Source of the DNA: Verticillium longisporum
Taxonomy: Eukaryota; Ascomycota; Sordariomycetes; Glomerellales; Plectosphaerellaceae
Direction of reading: 5' to 3'
Assembly: GCA_019188255.1 (NCBI GenBank)
Contig: JAETXT010000005.1
Location: 1,922,001-1,986,000 of the forward strand
Length of the DNA stretch: 64,000 nt
Made by a program: the position numbers and the translations under genes. Numbering within the stretch: the stretch's first letter is position 1; the number at the start of each line of letters is the position of its first letter. The notes beneath the pieces are model-generated. The model ran no database searches. It was not told where the DNA came from and saw nothing but the letters and a program-made list of their open reading frames with translations. Below, piece after piece: positions 32,403-45,149 of the stretch.

Positions 32403-35400
32403 GGTGTTCTGGGGGTGTTGATCCTCGGAGGATCGAAAGGCTCAAGCTTCAAGCGAGTGAGTGAACGAATAGACTTGAAACAGTCAACGAAAGTAAAGGA
32501 AGACTTATAGAAGTCAACCAGGAAACGAATGATACCGCGAGAGGCCGATGAGAGACAAGGGAGCAGAAGGCCGGGATGGCAGGTAAGGTGATGAGACTTA
32601 TATACCAAACCACGGCCAGCTGTCGATCGAGTCTGGGGAAGCCCGACAAGGCACAGCAGGTCTGTTTCCCAGGTCCGGCTGACTTCAGAAACAACGGACA
32701 AAGAAAGGAGCGTGCGTCCACGTTGCCGTGGTCCGCGATGGTCCACGCTGGACCCCCTTCGTGGAGCAGATTTTGGGGGTCTAAACATAGGATGGTGTGC
32801 CGAGCTAGAGACGGCTTGATGCTCTACCCGGTATGCAGGTACAGGTCAAGGCTCGGGACCAGGAGCTGCTCAGGCGGCAAAATTCTACGAAGGCGGGCCA
32901 TGGTGGGTGGGCGTGGGGATGCCAGGGATTCCGGTGACGACTTGCAGTCCGGTGGTGCGAGGTTTCCCTTCGCCAGGGGATCCTTTTTCCTCGAGCTCGC
33001 AGCGATAGACGTGATGCTAGCGTTCAAGCTATACCGATCTGGACGCACATGGGCACCAGTGCTGCTCACAGACCCCCTGAATTCCATACAGGCGAGAGGC
33101 GCCACGACGGACGACGCTGGTCCTTGGCAGACCTTGGCAGCGGTCGTGATTTCTGGGTCCAGGGTTTCCAGCCAGGCCCAGTACCCAGTCAAGTCCAGTC
33201 AGGAACAAATATCGAGACGGCTTGCGGTGGCCCTACGTTGGCGCGGAAAGGTGGGATCAGATGAGCACATCAATGCCATTCCTGGCCAAGTGCCGTCTGA
33301 TGCGGTCGATGCGGTCGGACCCATGGGGAGGGGCCAGGGCCCAGCGATTACCAGAAACGGCGAGTCTCACGCGAAGGGTAGCCCTGGGTGGGTAGAACCG
33401 TCGTTTGGTCTAGCGGCCGGATCGCCACGCTGAGAGATCCATCCATTGTTGCCATGTTTCTGTCGGGGACCCACTCGACCGGGGCTTTGTCTGGCCGTCA
33501 AGTGCGATGTTGTTTTGGGAGTTCGCAGCGGGTTTGACTCCCATGTGGATTGAAGCTCCCATACGATTTGGAAAAAGCGTTGGTCAGACAGACGGGCGAG
33601 ACCCTCGTGGCGTGTCGTTCCAGTGCCACGAGCTGTGATCACCAGTCTGTCCATCATCAGTCAGTCAGGCAGTCAGTCACAAGACTTGAGACGAAAGAGG
33701 CGCAGACAGACAAGAGAGGATCGAGCACCGGGGATGGCCCTGTCCATGGGCTGAGATGGCGAGCGAGAAGAAAAAAATTCCGAGTTCCTGGGGGTCCGTT
33801 CAGCGTCGAGGTGGGTTGCGTGGTGACGATACGTGCGTCCGATGTTGTCTGGCCTCTGGTTGTTCATTCGCCATTGAAGAGGAAGCAGCTCCAAGCGTCA
33901 GGCAGGCGAAGCCCGAAGCCTGAAACAAATTGGCGATTGGTGGGTGGTTCGCTTCTGATGGAGGTCGGTCGGGTTTTCTCCGATGGTCCCTCCTCCTGAG
34001 TCAGCAGAGGCGTCTGTTTGGACGTTTGGACGTTGGGCGTCGTTGGAACGTTGGGGTGAAGAAGGTGCCACCGAAGCCACTGAAGCCGCTGTGGTTCCTC
34101 CACCGTTTACCACCTACAGCGGGCGCCAGGTACTAAAGAAGCAAATACGAGCCAGCCCACCTTCTCCCCCTCCCCCTCCCCCTGGCCCCTGGCCCCTGAT
34201 CGAATACCTCCTTAGATCCTAGCCTGCATGATGTGCCTTGCATCTACTGTAAGGTACCTACCTACTTTTAAGCTACCGTGCAAATCTGCGTGCCATGGTG
34301 TGTGGGCCGGGACGATCACCCCGGGCGGCCTCGAAGGTTTGTTTTGGTGCATGCCGGGTGCTTGGTGAGCTTGTTGAGCTGTGTTGGCGAGCCGCTCGGT
34401 GGTGGGCGCAGCTTTTGGGGGTGGCTTCTTGGCAGTTTGGTGTTCTTGGCTCAGCGGAAACCGGTGAGCCTATGAGTGAGTAGATGTACACGCAAAGACA
34501 CTGCATCGCTTCCTCGAGGGAGACTAAAATGGAAAAGGGGCCAAGACAAAGGAGGCCCCGGCGGCAGGCTTGTGTGCCTAGCCTTATGTGCCTTAGGTAA
34601 GGTAGGTATGCCTTAGGTACCTACCTTACCTAAGGTACCTGAGGGTGGGCCCGCCGAACTTCGTCCCCTATGCCGGCATCCGACCGCCCGATTCCGTGCT
34701 CCGCATGGTCTCTGCTGTATTAGCTCGTGCTATGCTTTTCCTTCGTGTGTAAACCATTGGCAGCGCAACTTCATTTTCGCCTTCTTGGCAATTCTTGGCC
34801 CTGCAATGCTTCGCTGTCAATTGTTTTCACTTGCTTTTCAGCTGTGAAATGGTTGCTCAGCACCGCCTACCGCCCGCCAAAGCTGTTGGACGCCTTCCTC
34901 CTACCTCTTTGTGCGAACATGTTCTGTGTTACAAACATGTTCCCCTTGCCATTCGAGCTGTGTTCCCCACAAGATGTCGCGGGCCCAGCTCAGCTGCACG
35001 GTAATGATTGGCATGGGAGAAGGAAAGCAGAGACATGTCAGTGAAGCGAATCAAGACGTCATCTGCCCATGATTTGTCACAGTTGAGCTCACGGCCCGGA
35101 CAGTTGAAGAAGCCCTCGTGTAAGACTGGCCGTCCCTGACGTCTCTCGACACATGTTATCCACCCTTTGTCATTGGCCATTCGTCCTTCGGCGGCCATTG
35201 GCCAGAAATGCTATGGCCAGAAGCCCAGCACGGCCCGCGTCGGCTTCTTCAACGCCGTCGTCCGACTCGGCACAAGGCTAGCAGCAGTCGACAGCCAGCG
35301 GCCAGCGGCACCAGCTGGCGGCCGGCTGTGACAGTAGACAACAGCTAGTAGCACCAGCCAACAGTAGGCAACAGCTAGCAGCAGCACCAGCACAGCTTGG

Positions 35401-35573
35401 CCCAGACCCTGCGCCTTCTCCCGTCAGCCGGTGACATCTGGACCCGATAAAATTTCAATTCCGCCTTCGCAACACCACGCCTCATCACCAACCCCAACCT
35501 CACGCGACCACGAACACGACATTGTCATCCCTAACTTCCTCCCCTAATATCACCATCCCCTTCCACATTCACC
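32403..35573. other. 3.2-kb intergenic with TACCTA palindromes and small tandem repeats
   Basis: No domain-bearing frame is seen. Notable are the TATA box of the deacetylase gene (32597..32604, minus strand), TAGGTACCTACC-rich sequence at 34584..34637 and 34252..34270, and C-rich short repeats near 34160..34200. Two imperfect ~31-bp units of the form CAGTAGRCAACAGCTAG lie at about 35332..35395. The long frame 32576..33433 lacks any recognisable domain. Confidence 0.5.
32597..32604 (-). promoter_or_regulatory. TATA box of the Agd3-like gene
   Basis: TATATAAG on the reverse strand lies about 195 bp upstream of the ATG at 32402, a reasonable spacing for a fungal gene with a long leader. Confidence 0.45.
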
Positions 35574-36393
35574 ATGCTCCGCAAGGCCATCACATCTGGC
35601 GCCCGCGCCACCCGCTCGGCCGCTCGTGCCCCCGCCGCGTCCCAGGCTCTCCTCCGCCCCCAGTTCCAGCAGACCCAGACCTTCGCCCCGGCCTTCAGGT
35701 TACGCGCCGCCCAGCCCGCCGTGTCGCGATGGTACAGCTCCGAGCCCGACTCCAAGGCTGATGCCAAGGCCAAGGAGGGTGATGCCGCTGCCCCCGAGAG
35801 CGCCAACCCCGAGCTCGACGCCCTGAAGAAGCAGCTCGAAGCCAAGGAGAAGGAGGCCCTCGACTGGAAGGTGAGCATCAATTCCCAAAACACATATCCG
35901 GCCTCCCATGATAGCTCGTATCTAACAAGACCTCCCCCTCTTCCAGGACAAGTGCCTTCGCTCGGTCGCCGACTTCCGCAACCTCCAGGACCGCACGACC
36001 CGCGAGATGAAGTCGGCCCGCGACTTTGCCATCCAAAAGTTCGCCAAGGACCTCGTCGACTCGATCGACAACCTCGACCGCGCCCTCGGCATGGTGCCCG
36101 AGTCCAAGCTGGCGCCCGCCGCCGACGCCTCCGAGGCCGCCAAGGACCTCGCCAATCTGCACGAGGGCCTGCGCATGACCGAGACGGTCCTCATGAGCAC
36201 GCTCGAGAAGCACGGCCTCGAGCGCTTCAGCCCCGAGGGCGACAAGTTCAACCCCAACGAGCACGAGGCCACCTTTATGACGCCCCAGCCCGGCAAGGAG
36301 GACAACACCGTCTTCCACGTTCAGTCCAAGGGTTTCAAGCTCAACGGCCGCGTGCTGCGCGCTGCCAAGGTCGGCGTTGTCAAGAACAAATAA
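35574..36393 (+). CDS. MGE1: Mitochondrial GrpE nucleotide exchange factor
   Basis: Exons 35574..35870 and 35947..36393 join across a 76-bp intron into 247 codons with no frame break. The N-terminus (MLRKAITSGARATRSAARAP) is an Arg/Ser/Ala-rich mitochondrial presequence. The long GrpE helix follows (NPELDALKKQLEAKEKEALDWK, ADFRNLQDRTTREMKSAR), then DNLDRALGMVP, the four-helix region, and the beta-domain ending FNPNEHEATFMTPQPG and LNGRVLRAAKVGVVKN. GrpE/Mge1 releases ADP from mitochondrial Hsp70 during protein import and folding. The length is typical. Confidence 0.95.
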
Positions 36394-37062
36394 ATGCTCG
36401 AGCCCTTTGCCTCTTTGGAGATGCTTGATGCGTCTCTGCTGGCCGCGCGAGAGAGAGAAACGAAAGAGAGAGATGAGGGGCGACGCTGCTTGAGGCGGGT
36501 CGCCCGTGTATTACTACTGAAACCAACAACAACTACAACACAACCGGCTTTGATGCGGAATGCACCTTCGGGCTTTCCGTGTCAATGTGTACAATGCTCC
36601 CCTCATGACGGAAGAAGAAAGATCAGTGGAAGACGAAGACGGACGGAAGACGCCTTGTTCAATGTCTAGTCAACTGGACAGGCCGGGAAAATGTATCTAC
36701 ATAAACTGCATGTGACATCGCAAATAGGCATGGTCGGCGATGTATCAAGTATAGGACGGCGGAGAGTCGTCACGTCACGTCACTGGCGCGCAGCAAGCCT
36801 ACGGGCAGTCAAGCGTTATACAAAATAATACTACATACTTGGACAGTCGCATCTGTTTCCCTGCTTGAAGAGCCGTGCTGTCCGCCATTTCGAAGTCCGC
36901 AAGAGGGTTTCATCAGATGAATAGTGAAAAGCAGACCAAACAGAAGGAGAGAAGCAGCCAGAAGACAAGCAAAGAAAGAAGAAGTCCAAACGCCTCATGT
37001 TGCCCAATTTTCCATCCCCTCTATTCGTCGTCGCGCGCAAGGTCAGCAAAACAAAAGATGCA
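36394..37062. other. Short intergenic between convergent genes
   Basis: This holds the 3' sides of MGE1 and the coiled-coil protein gene. No gene is seen. Confidence 0.5.
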
Positions 37063-40000
37063 TCACTCCTCTGCCTCAGCATCACGCACCAACCGCTCCC
37101 AAACCTCCTCTCCAACCTCGGCCCTGACGGCCTCAATGTCCTTCAAACCAGCCCTCTGGAGCTCCTTGTCGATGCCCCGCTCCACATCCTGGATATCCCG
37201 CTCAAGCCGGTCATGAACGGCCCGCGTCTCCCCGAGCGTCTGGCTCCTCAGCTTGAGCTGATACTTGACATCCTTCAAATGGCCACTCACCTGCCGCAGG
37301 ATGCGCCTGTTCTGCCTCGCAAGCCTCGAGCTGGCCGCGGCCTCCCGCGCGGCGAGAATCACGTCGACGCCAGCTCGCACGCTGCGCAGCTGCGCGCGTG
37401 TGGCCGCGAGCTGCGGCGTGAGCTCGGCGTCGCACCGCCGCGCGAGCGTCTCCTCCTGCGCGCCAGAGGCCCACCGTCTGCCAGCGCTGGGCCACGACGC
37501 CCTCGGCCGCCGAGGCGGGGATGCCGGCAAGCGTCCGCGACTGCGGCGACGTCAGGGCCGCGACGACCTCGGTCTGCGTGTAGGGTCTGTTTTCCGACGA
37601 GGCCGTGGGCGGTGTGCTCGCGGGAGGGGCCGCCGCTTCGACGGCGTCGTTCTCGTCGGCGTCCTGGGCGTCGCGGAGGCGTTTGGCCATGAGCGGATCC
37701 ATGCGGTCGTACATGTTGGTCGACCAGTTGCGGATCTGCGCCTTTGGGTGGAGGCCCGGGGGCGTGTAGACGATGGACGGGCTCGAGGGTAGGCTGTACA
37801 TCGGAGACAGTGCGTCGCCGTCCTCGATGTCCTTCTGCCAGGTGAAGTTGTGTGCCATGCGGTCGGGAGGCATCTGCGGCTGCGATCCGCCAGGGGGTGT
37901 CTTGGGACGGAGTCTCTTCGTGTTCGGGGGCATATGGATGAGTTCCTTGCCGGGTTCCTCCCAGCGAGTGCAGCCCTCGGCCAGGGCGCGGAATGTGCAG
38001 GGTGAGACGCGGCCATCGCGCGGGTCGCCCTCGTCATCAGAGATGTCGTATTCCTCCTCAAAGTTTCTGTCAAAGCTCTCGGAGGCGATGCCGTGGATGG
38101 AAGAGGCTAGGTGCGCGGGATACTTGAAGTCCTTGGGCGGATTGATGTGCTGATAGTGCGGGCGCGGCACGCTGGCAACCTCCTGACGGGCGGGCTTGTC
38201 GATTGACGGCCGCTCCTGAAGGGTTTCTGCAATTTCGGCCGTGAATTTCTGCAGGTCCTGGACGTTGAAGTCGAGAGTCTGCTCCTTTCCCTTGCCTTCA
38301 GGCGACTCCTTCATGAGACCCTCTTGCAACTTCACACCGACCCACGTACCCATGGGGTCACCCGTGGTCATCCGAGAGCCTCGCATAGCGTTGTAAGCTT
38401 GAAGAATGGGCCCTGTAAGTTTCCAGTTCTTGTTCGAGGCCTGCCCGCGGTGCAGCCGGGGATCTTGGGCGCGGCCTTCTCAGGGGCATGGTCAACGAGT
38501 GCACTGCCGTAGTCGCCCCAGTCGCGCGTGTTGAACGTGTAACCGCCCATAGCGACAGGAACATCAGATTGAGTAGAATGCTCCATAAGGTCTAGAACCG
38601 TCAATTTGTGTAACGACGTGTCCCCATTGGAGCTTAACCTACCTTCATCACGAGTTGGGCAATCAGAGTAGCCCAAGTTGAGCTCCAGATGGGAATCCTG
38701 GTCGATACTACCAGCTTCTGCAAAGTGTCAGAAAAGAAACGAACAAGCAAAATCTCAGCACAAATGTCACTTACCGCTAGAAGTCTCATATTCCTGTAGG
38801 ACATGTGCTGTAGGAGACTCGATGGCTTCGGGGAGCAAACCATTCTGCGTGTAAAGCGTGGCACTGTTACTGTCATCACTGGTTACGGATTCTGCCCTTC
38901 TACCGACTTCGAATGCGTCGTCATCAGTATCTTCACTGCGGGAACGAACCGCGAGCTGCTGCAGGCGGTTGTAGAATGGGCTGAGCAGCCGATTTCTCTG
39001 GGCAGCAGCCTGCGCGCCAGGCTGGCCTCGCCGGAGCGCCTCAGGGGTAAAAGCATTGTCCACGACAGCGACTTTGAGGCCTGCAACTCCGTCAACTATG
39101 CCACCCTCACGTGAGACAGCACTGGAGGAGGAGAACGGGTCCGAGAGACCGTGGTGATTGCCGGGAGGGTACAATCCTTCGCCCAGCTCGGCAGCCTCGA
39201 CCCATTCCTCGGGGTAAATGTTGTCGCCAAAGCCGTGAGGGCCGCCTTGGTTACGGGCAGACTTGGGTCCAGGGACGAGAAGAGGAGTGTCTACCGTCTG
39301 CTCGAACTGAAGACTTCCGTCCCGACGGACTAGATGTTGCTTGCCTGGAGACCACTCGAAAGGCCCTCGACGGGTGGAGATGCTGGCAGGAGGTCGAAGA
39401 CTCAGCTGAGGTAGGGCTACCTCGGACGACTTTTTCCAGCTACTGAAATTGATGTTATCGCTCTGGGCGTCATTGTCAGGGACAGGTGTTGACATTCTTG
39501 AGCCCCCTTCCTCAGACGAAAGGATGCCGTCGACGGTCAACTTCGAGCCGCTGGACGCGTCGCTTCGAGAACGACGGCGCTGGACTTCATCATTCACATT
39601 AGTGTTGGAGACAATTTCAGAGTCTTGGATGCTGTGTTCCTCGTCGTTCCGCAATCTATGTCGATCAAGGATATCCAAGGGGGTGGGTAGATGCCATTTC
39701 CCATGCGGAGCGTGCTCGCGTCCGAGTTGCCTCGGCTGTGATCATGCGAGGCAGCCATCGGAGAATCTCTCTCGAGAATATTTGGGGCAGTTCTGGCACT
39801 GAGACGATGTTTCTCAGAGGTTGTGAGCTCACTGTGGATAGCGAATCGGCCGCGAGGACCTTTGGTAGGCGTCTGGTCACGCCGTGAAGCGCGCCGCGAA
39901 GCACGAGAGGAGTGCGAATCTCGAGGAGCAGGAAGATCGAGCACAAAAGTCGAAGACTTTGGCAGCGAGGACTCAAGCCGACGAGGGACATCCGAGGCAA

Positions 40001-40550
40001 AGTCATCGTCATCGCCATAAAAGCTGAATCGTCCGGCGTACCGACGCTGGACGATGCGGCCTGATGGACTGGCCTGCTGTTGGTTGCGCGCGCGCTGCAA
40101 GTTCCCGGCGCGAAGCGCGTCGAGAGCGCCGTTTCCAGTTTCGACAAAAACATCATCTTCGTCAGAAGGGAAAGTTTCGAAGAATGGGCTTTTGTTGTTG
40201 TTCCAGCCCCTCTTGCCGCGTGCTTGCCGACCCGAGGACTTTTCAACGTCTGACGAGACCTCCTCTATCATGGAGAGATCATGAGCGGCGTGAGATCCTT
40301 CCTCCCCATTTTGCGTCAAAGTGCTTTCTATTTCGTAGCATTAGCTAGATGACACACCAAACACACGTAGTTGACATCAAATACAGCATACCTTCATCGC
40401 GATAGGGTGTGAGTCCACGCCCTCTTGCTCCAGGTCGTTGTGCATGACCCAGCGCCGGCAGACGATCTGCCTGATGCTGAGAACCCTGATTATTCTGATC
40501 TTGCTCTTCTTGCTTCTTTGCCTGCGAAATCTGATGCTTCGGCAGCAGTT
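37063..40550 (-). CDS. Large uncharacterised protein with C-terminal coiled coil, three frame breaks
   Basis: Exons complement(37063..38591, 38643..38717, 38775..40327, 40392..~40550) join across introns of 51, 57 and 64 bp; the start is not resolved. Conserved-looking blocks are DLSMIEEVSSDVEKSSGR, KSPFFETFPSDEDDVFVE, GGYTFNTRDWGDYGSAL, GPILQAYNAMRGSRMTTGD and NWSTNMYDRMDPLMAKRLRD. The last 120 residues form a probable coiled coil (AATRAQLRSVRAG, NRRILRQVSGHLKDVKYQLK). The frame slips near 39681 and 38456 (one base short) and near 37470 (one base extra). It is mostly charged and disordered, around 1100 residues. I do not recognise the family; a nuclear or cytoskeletal scaffold role would be a guess. 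Confidence 0.6.
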
Positions 40551-41513
40551 TGACACTTTGCTAGTTGAGTCTTGAGGGGATCGTCAGTTGAGGCCTAGCG
40601 TGGGAAGGAGCAGCTGCTGTTGACGGAGAACAACGAGATATCGCAGGATATAGCCTTGCCTCTGAACGAATCCTTTTTGAATAGGGCCCGCGTGCCGACT
40701 AAGCGGTGCCTATCGCCATGGCACCGTCGCCCACAGTGGTCGCCGTTGAAGCCAAAGAATTTCTACCGACTGTCAGCGGTTGGCGAGAACTTGCGCACGC
40801 ATGTTGGACTTACTAGCACACTAGGAGACCCAAGCATGTAAGCTTTAGTTGCTTCCGCCTTGAACTGGCGACTCACATGTTGGGTCCCATTGTTCGTGAA
40901 AGCAAAATGGGCAGAATGCCCCTGGTTGGTGATAGCTTCAATGCCACACGCCTTGCCCAGAAGAAAGGCTTTGGCAGTGCCCTCTGCCCAATAATACCAT
41001 TATCACAATGCACGGACTCTTGAAATCAGGCATGCCATCGATGGACGGCAGGTGCTATGTCAGCAATGAACTTCTACCCTGATCATGAAAACTCAGGCAA
41101 ATTGCTTGAGCAAACCCAGCGTACATGCTGTGATGAGGCCGTCTTGCAATTCAGATCAGCATCCATCGGTCTATAAGACATGACAAGTGGAGCAAGCAGA
41201 TATCTGATCGAAAGCATATGTAACTATCAAAGCCACTTCCCATTTTCCAATGCTGCCTGACCATTGACAACCCTATAATTCACGTACCCAGTGTGACGAG
41301 TGATTGGTCATTATTCGTGGTGTTACAATAAACCTATCGTTTGGCTCTTGTAAGCAATTACAAATTGAGATGTAGATAGAACAAGAGTGACAGCTTCAAA
41401 CCAAGGCACCTTGCCTATCATCCTCGCCCACGAACCCAATACAGTATCATGTACACCGCTCAGAAGCCAAGGAGGCGCTCGTGGCGTTCCTCTTCAATAC
41501 CCGGAGTCATTCT
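40551..41513. other. Intergenic, no supported gene
   Basis: This should hold the promoter and perhaps the first exon of the coiled-coil protein gene, plus the 3' side of RFC1. A 73-codon plus-strand frame at 40620 has no recognisable features. Confidence 0.45.
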
Positions 41514-44500
41514 TCACTTCTTGGCCTTGCCCTTCGCCGCAGAGGCCTTTGCGCGGCCTTTCTTGGGCTTGGCATCGCTCTCATTTCCGTCCTCCGCTTT
41601 CTTTGTTGCCTTTGCCTTTGCCCCCTTTACAGGCTTCTTCTTGGCTGCTTTGACGTACTTGTCCGTCTTCAGGTCGAGCTTGTCCTCATCAACAGCCTCC
41701 TCCGGCTCGGCTTCGCCCTCATCTTCCTCCTCGATGGCTTCTTCGAGGTCAGGGGCGTCCTTTGCCTTCTTCATTGGTGCTTGAATATTGCCGGATTTCA
41801 TGAAAGGAACAGGATGGGACATTTGATTGTACCTGTATGAAGCATGTCAGTGTGATGAGTCTGGGTCATGAAGAGAGATGATACATACGTCCTTGTGAAG
41901 TGTGCCTTTGTCTGCGTTTCGAGGTTGATGCGAGACTCATCCTGCGGTCCGACACCCAACTCCTTCATCGCATCAAAGTCATCGCGAGTCAAGTAGTAGC
42001 TGTCCATAAGATCGATAATGTCCGAGACACTCTCCTTGCCCTCAATATCAAGGCGGCGGATGATCCGTTCCCACAGGACAGGAAGGTATTGCTGGCGGAT
42101 CTCATTCGCGTCACCAGAGGACCTTAGTCGCATATGAGAATGAATCTCACGAATGAATCGGTTGAGCTTGCCTGTCTTGCTGTTGTTGCCGAGCCATGAG
42201 GTGAAGTTGGATCCCATGAGTTGGCCGGCGATGAAACTGGCGGGGCGTACGGTACTGAAGATTGCATGCGTTGGCATGAGGCTCCACTGTTGCTGCGGTC
42301 CGTGGATCATGCGATCGACGAGATCGCCGTCACTGATACTCTCTGCCGCTTGGTCAAAAAGTTCGAGCGCCTTGAGGTTCTCTTCCCTTTTGTTGTAGCC
42401 TCTGTTGTTCAACGCCATGGGCTTACATCGAAGATAGTTTTCCTGGATCATCAGGTAACTGAACTCATGATCGTTGAAGTAGAGCTCGATCTTGTCGTTG
42501 AGCGTGGCCTTGCTAGAAGGCGCGAAGAGGCCGCCTCCGAGCATCTTCTGACAAATGTCCCAGGGCTTCAGAACGACATGCTTCTCCCAAGCCTTGGTCA
42601 TGGCCTTGCCTTGGTCGAAATCCATGGCTGACTGGTCGAGTTTTGCTGTCGAAATCATGTTGATGATTTGACGAATATCCTTGTTGCTGCCTTCGATCAA
42701 CGCATCGACCACTGGTGGGGAAGCTTTAGTCCCTCCCTGTGGCAGATGGTCATGATACGAGATCTAACCTGATCGACTGTCGGTCGTCGGAACTGAATGT
42801 CCATGGCGACGTGATCGAAGGGCTTCATCTTGGGCAAACGACGCTCGTTGCAGATGAGAATCAGAGGCACTTCTGTCTTCTTGCAGTACTTCGCCAAAGC
42901 TCCGACACCGCCGCGATCACCGGCTGACATGCCGTCAACCTCGTCCATAACCAGGACTATGTTCTTCTTGCCAGCGTCTAGCTTCTTTCCGTCGCCAGAG
43001 AAGAATCCGAGTAGCGAGGTGTTGTTCATGACTTCGCTGACACCTTCCTCCACTAGCCTCTTGCTTCTGGTGTCGCTTGCGTTGCTCTCAATGACGTCGA
43101 ACCCTTCCAGCTTGGCTGCGAGGTGTGCTGCTGTGGTCTTGCCGATACCCGGGGGCCGGATATGATGATGGCTCGTTCCGCACCCATGCCGTCGGCACCC
43201 CGTTTCTGGAAGTCCCATTTGCGGCTCTTTTGCCAATTTTTGAGCCAATTCTGGATCTTCTCAACCTGTGCCTTGTTGCCACAGATATGGCTGAGCTGCG
43301 TGGGTGCGTATTTTGACGTCCAGAGCTGGGCCACAGGGGCTGCTGGCTTGACGGGTGCGGCCGAACCACGGGCTGCGGCAGCCTTCTGAGCGGCCTTTTC
43401 AGCCTCGAGCTTTCGGGCCTTCTCTTCACGTTCCATCTCTCGAGCGTCGATCTTGATTTTCTCCTCGGCCTGCTTCTTCTTCTCCCGTGCCTTCTCTGCT
43501 CCTTTGCCGCCTCCTCCATATGCAGGAAGGCGTTTAATGAGCTCGAAAAGACCGGTTTCATCGATTGTCTTGATGCCGAGATCTTGTATCTTCTTGAGTT
43601 TGCTAGGGCCGGCATCTTCTCCAAGCACGACGTAACTCGTCTTGCTGCTCGGTGAACCCGTAACCTTTCCGCCATACCTCTTGACAAGAGCCTGTGCCTC
43701 TTCGCGACCGATGGTTTGAAGAACACCAGTGAAAACAAAGGCGAGGCCAGTAAGACATTCATCCTCGCCCTCTGGTAACTCAGCGCTTCCAGGGTTCAAG
43801 GGCGGTGCAGCGCCGTTGCCTCCAGTCTTGTTTGCCGTCCTCCAGTCGAACTTGGCATCAGGGTCTCTCGCAGGAGGAGTTGGCGCCCTGACTGTGGGGA
43901 TGTCATCAAGAATGGCCTGGTAGGAGGCATCTTCGGCCTCAGCAGGCTTTTTCGCTTTGGGAGCGCGCGGTTTGGCGGGCGCTTGCTTCTTGCGGGGCTT
44001 CTCCTCCTCAGGCTCAGACTCGGTCTCGGGCGACTTCCTCTTCTTACTCGCCGCAGGCTTGCTCTTGGTTGCCGTCGTTGTGGAGGTGGTGTTCCGGGCA
44101 GCTGCTCGCTTCGGCTTCGGCAGAATGTCCTCGTCGCTTGCATCCTCGGCATAGTCGTCGTTCTTGCGCTTGCCTCGTCCTTTGGTATCGGCTGCAAAAA
44201 TATCATCGTCGTCATCGTCTGCGCCATCGTCTCGGTAGGCATCGCCGTCACCGTCATCATCATGGGCCTGATATGCTGTCACGCTCCGCTTCTTCGTGGC
44301 TGCTCGACTCTTGGCTGGTGATGCCACGGCTGACGGCTTGGGCGCGGGTTTTGACGCTGCCTGTTTGTTCCTGGGACTCGTCCGAATCTCGACTTCGGCC
44401 TTCACCTTCTTCACAGGCGAAACAGGAGCCTTGTTCGCTTTGCTGTTGGAAGATGCGAAGTAGTCGCTTGCAGAAATCATCACATCGTTGGTTTCCTCCT

Positions 44501-44739
44501 TGGCTTTCTTCTTCGGGGTAGCTTTCTTGGGCTTGTCTCTGAAGAGTGCGTCAGCAACGGCGAACACGCGGCAGATTAAAGAAAACCATACTCAATCACG
44601 GCGACATCGTCCTCGTCACTGTCCTCGACGACCTTGCGGCCCCGGCGGCCCTTGGCTGGTGGTTCGGCTTTTGGGTGCGGGCTGTGGTTTCGGAGGGGTG
44701 CGCCCCCTTGGGCCCGAAGAAGGACCTGATGTCAGGCAT
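41514..44739 (-). CDS. RFC1: Replication factor C large subunit, three frame breaks
   Basis: The ATG at 44739 begins MPDIRSFFGPKG, a PCNA-binding (PIP-like) motif. Introns lie at 44539..44591 and 41833..41888. Order: acidic/basic linker; BRCT domain (GLAFVFTGVLQTIGREEAQ, RYGGKVTGSPSSKTSYVVLG); AAA+ module with KYAPTQLSHICGNK, Walker A GPPGIGKTT, Walker B VLVMDEVDGM and sensor 1 ICNE; RFC1 C-terminal helices (MDSYYLTRDDFDAM); Lys-rich tail. The frame slips at homopolymers 44703..44707, 43151..43155 (inside Walker A) and 42717..42720; one extra base at each restores it, about 1039 residues. It loads PCNA with RFC2-5 at replication forks. Its start faces the MRPL16 start across 410 bp. Confidence 0.93.
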
Positions 44740-45149
44740 GTCGACTTGAGCAGAAGGAGCGGACAATTGAGTACAATATTGACACAAGGACGCAAAGTTC
44801 AGAGGCCGGTCCTGCTTATAACAGCCGCGGAGCTTGCTGCCTAAAACCGATGCGATGAGAGTGACTGGATGGTGGGTAGGTTGCCTGGAGGGATGCGCTT
44901 CGACGTGAACGCTGAAGCTTTGGAAATCGTGACGCGAAGAGCACGCGCTTGCTGAGTGACCGGGGTAGGTGCGTTAAAGTGTGGCTTGGGCGGTGGGTCC
45001 TGTCGTCAATTTGTGGTCGCCCCGACTTTCAGGCACCGAATCCGCCCGCATCAGCCACATGCCCATCCCGGTACAGCTTCAAAAATCACAACGTCCATCT
45101 GGCCCATCATCGACACGGGACATCCAGAGTGCCGCCCACAACCGCAACG
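44740..45149. promoter_or_regulatory. 410-bp divergent promoter of RFC1 and MRPL16
   Basis: The two genes start on opposite sides of this gap, which must hold both promoters. No specific motif is claimed. Confidence 0.5.

Noticed and set aside
32576..33433. 285-codon frame upstream of the deacetylase
   Set aside because: No recognisable domain, no intron pattern, and it covers the deacetylase promoter; too weak to call a gene.
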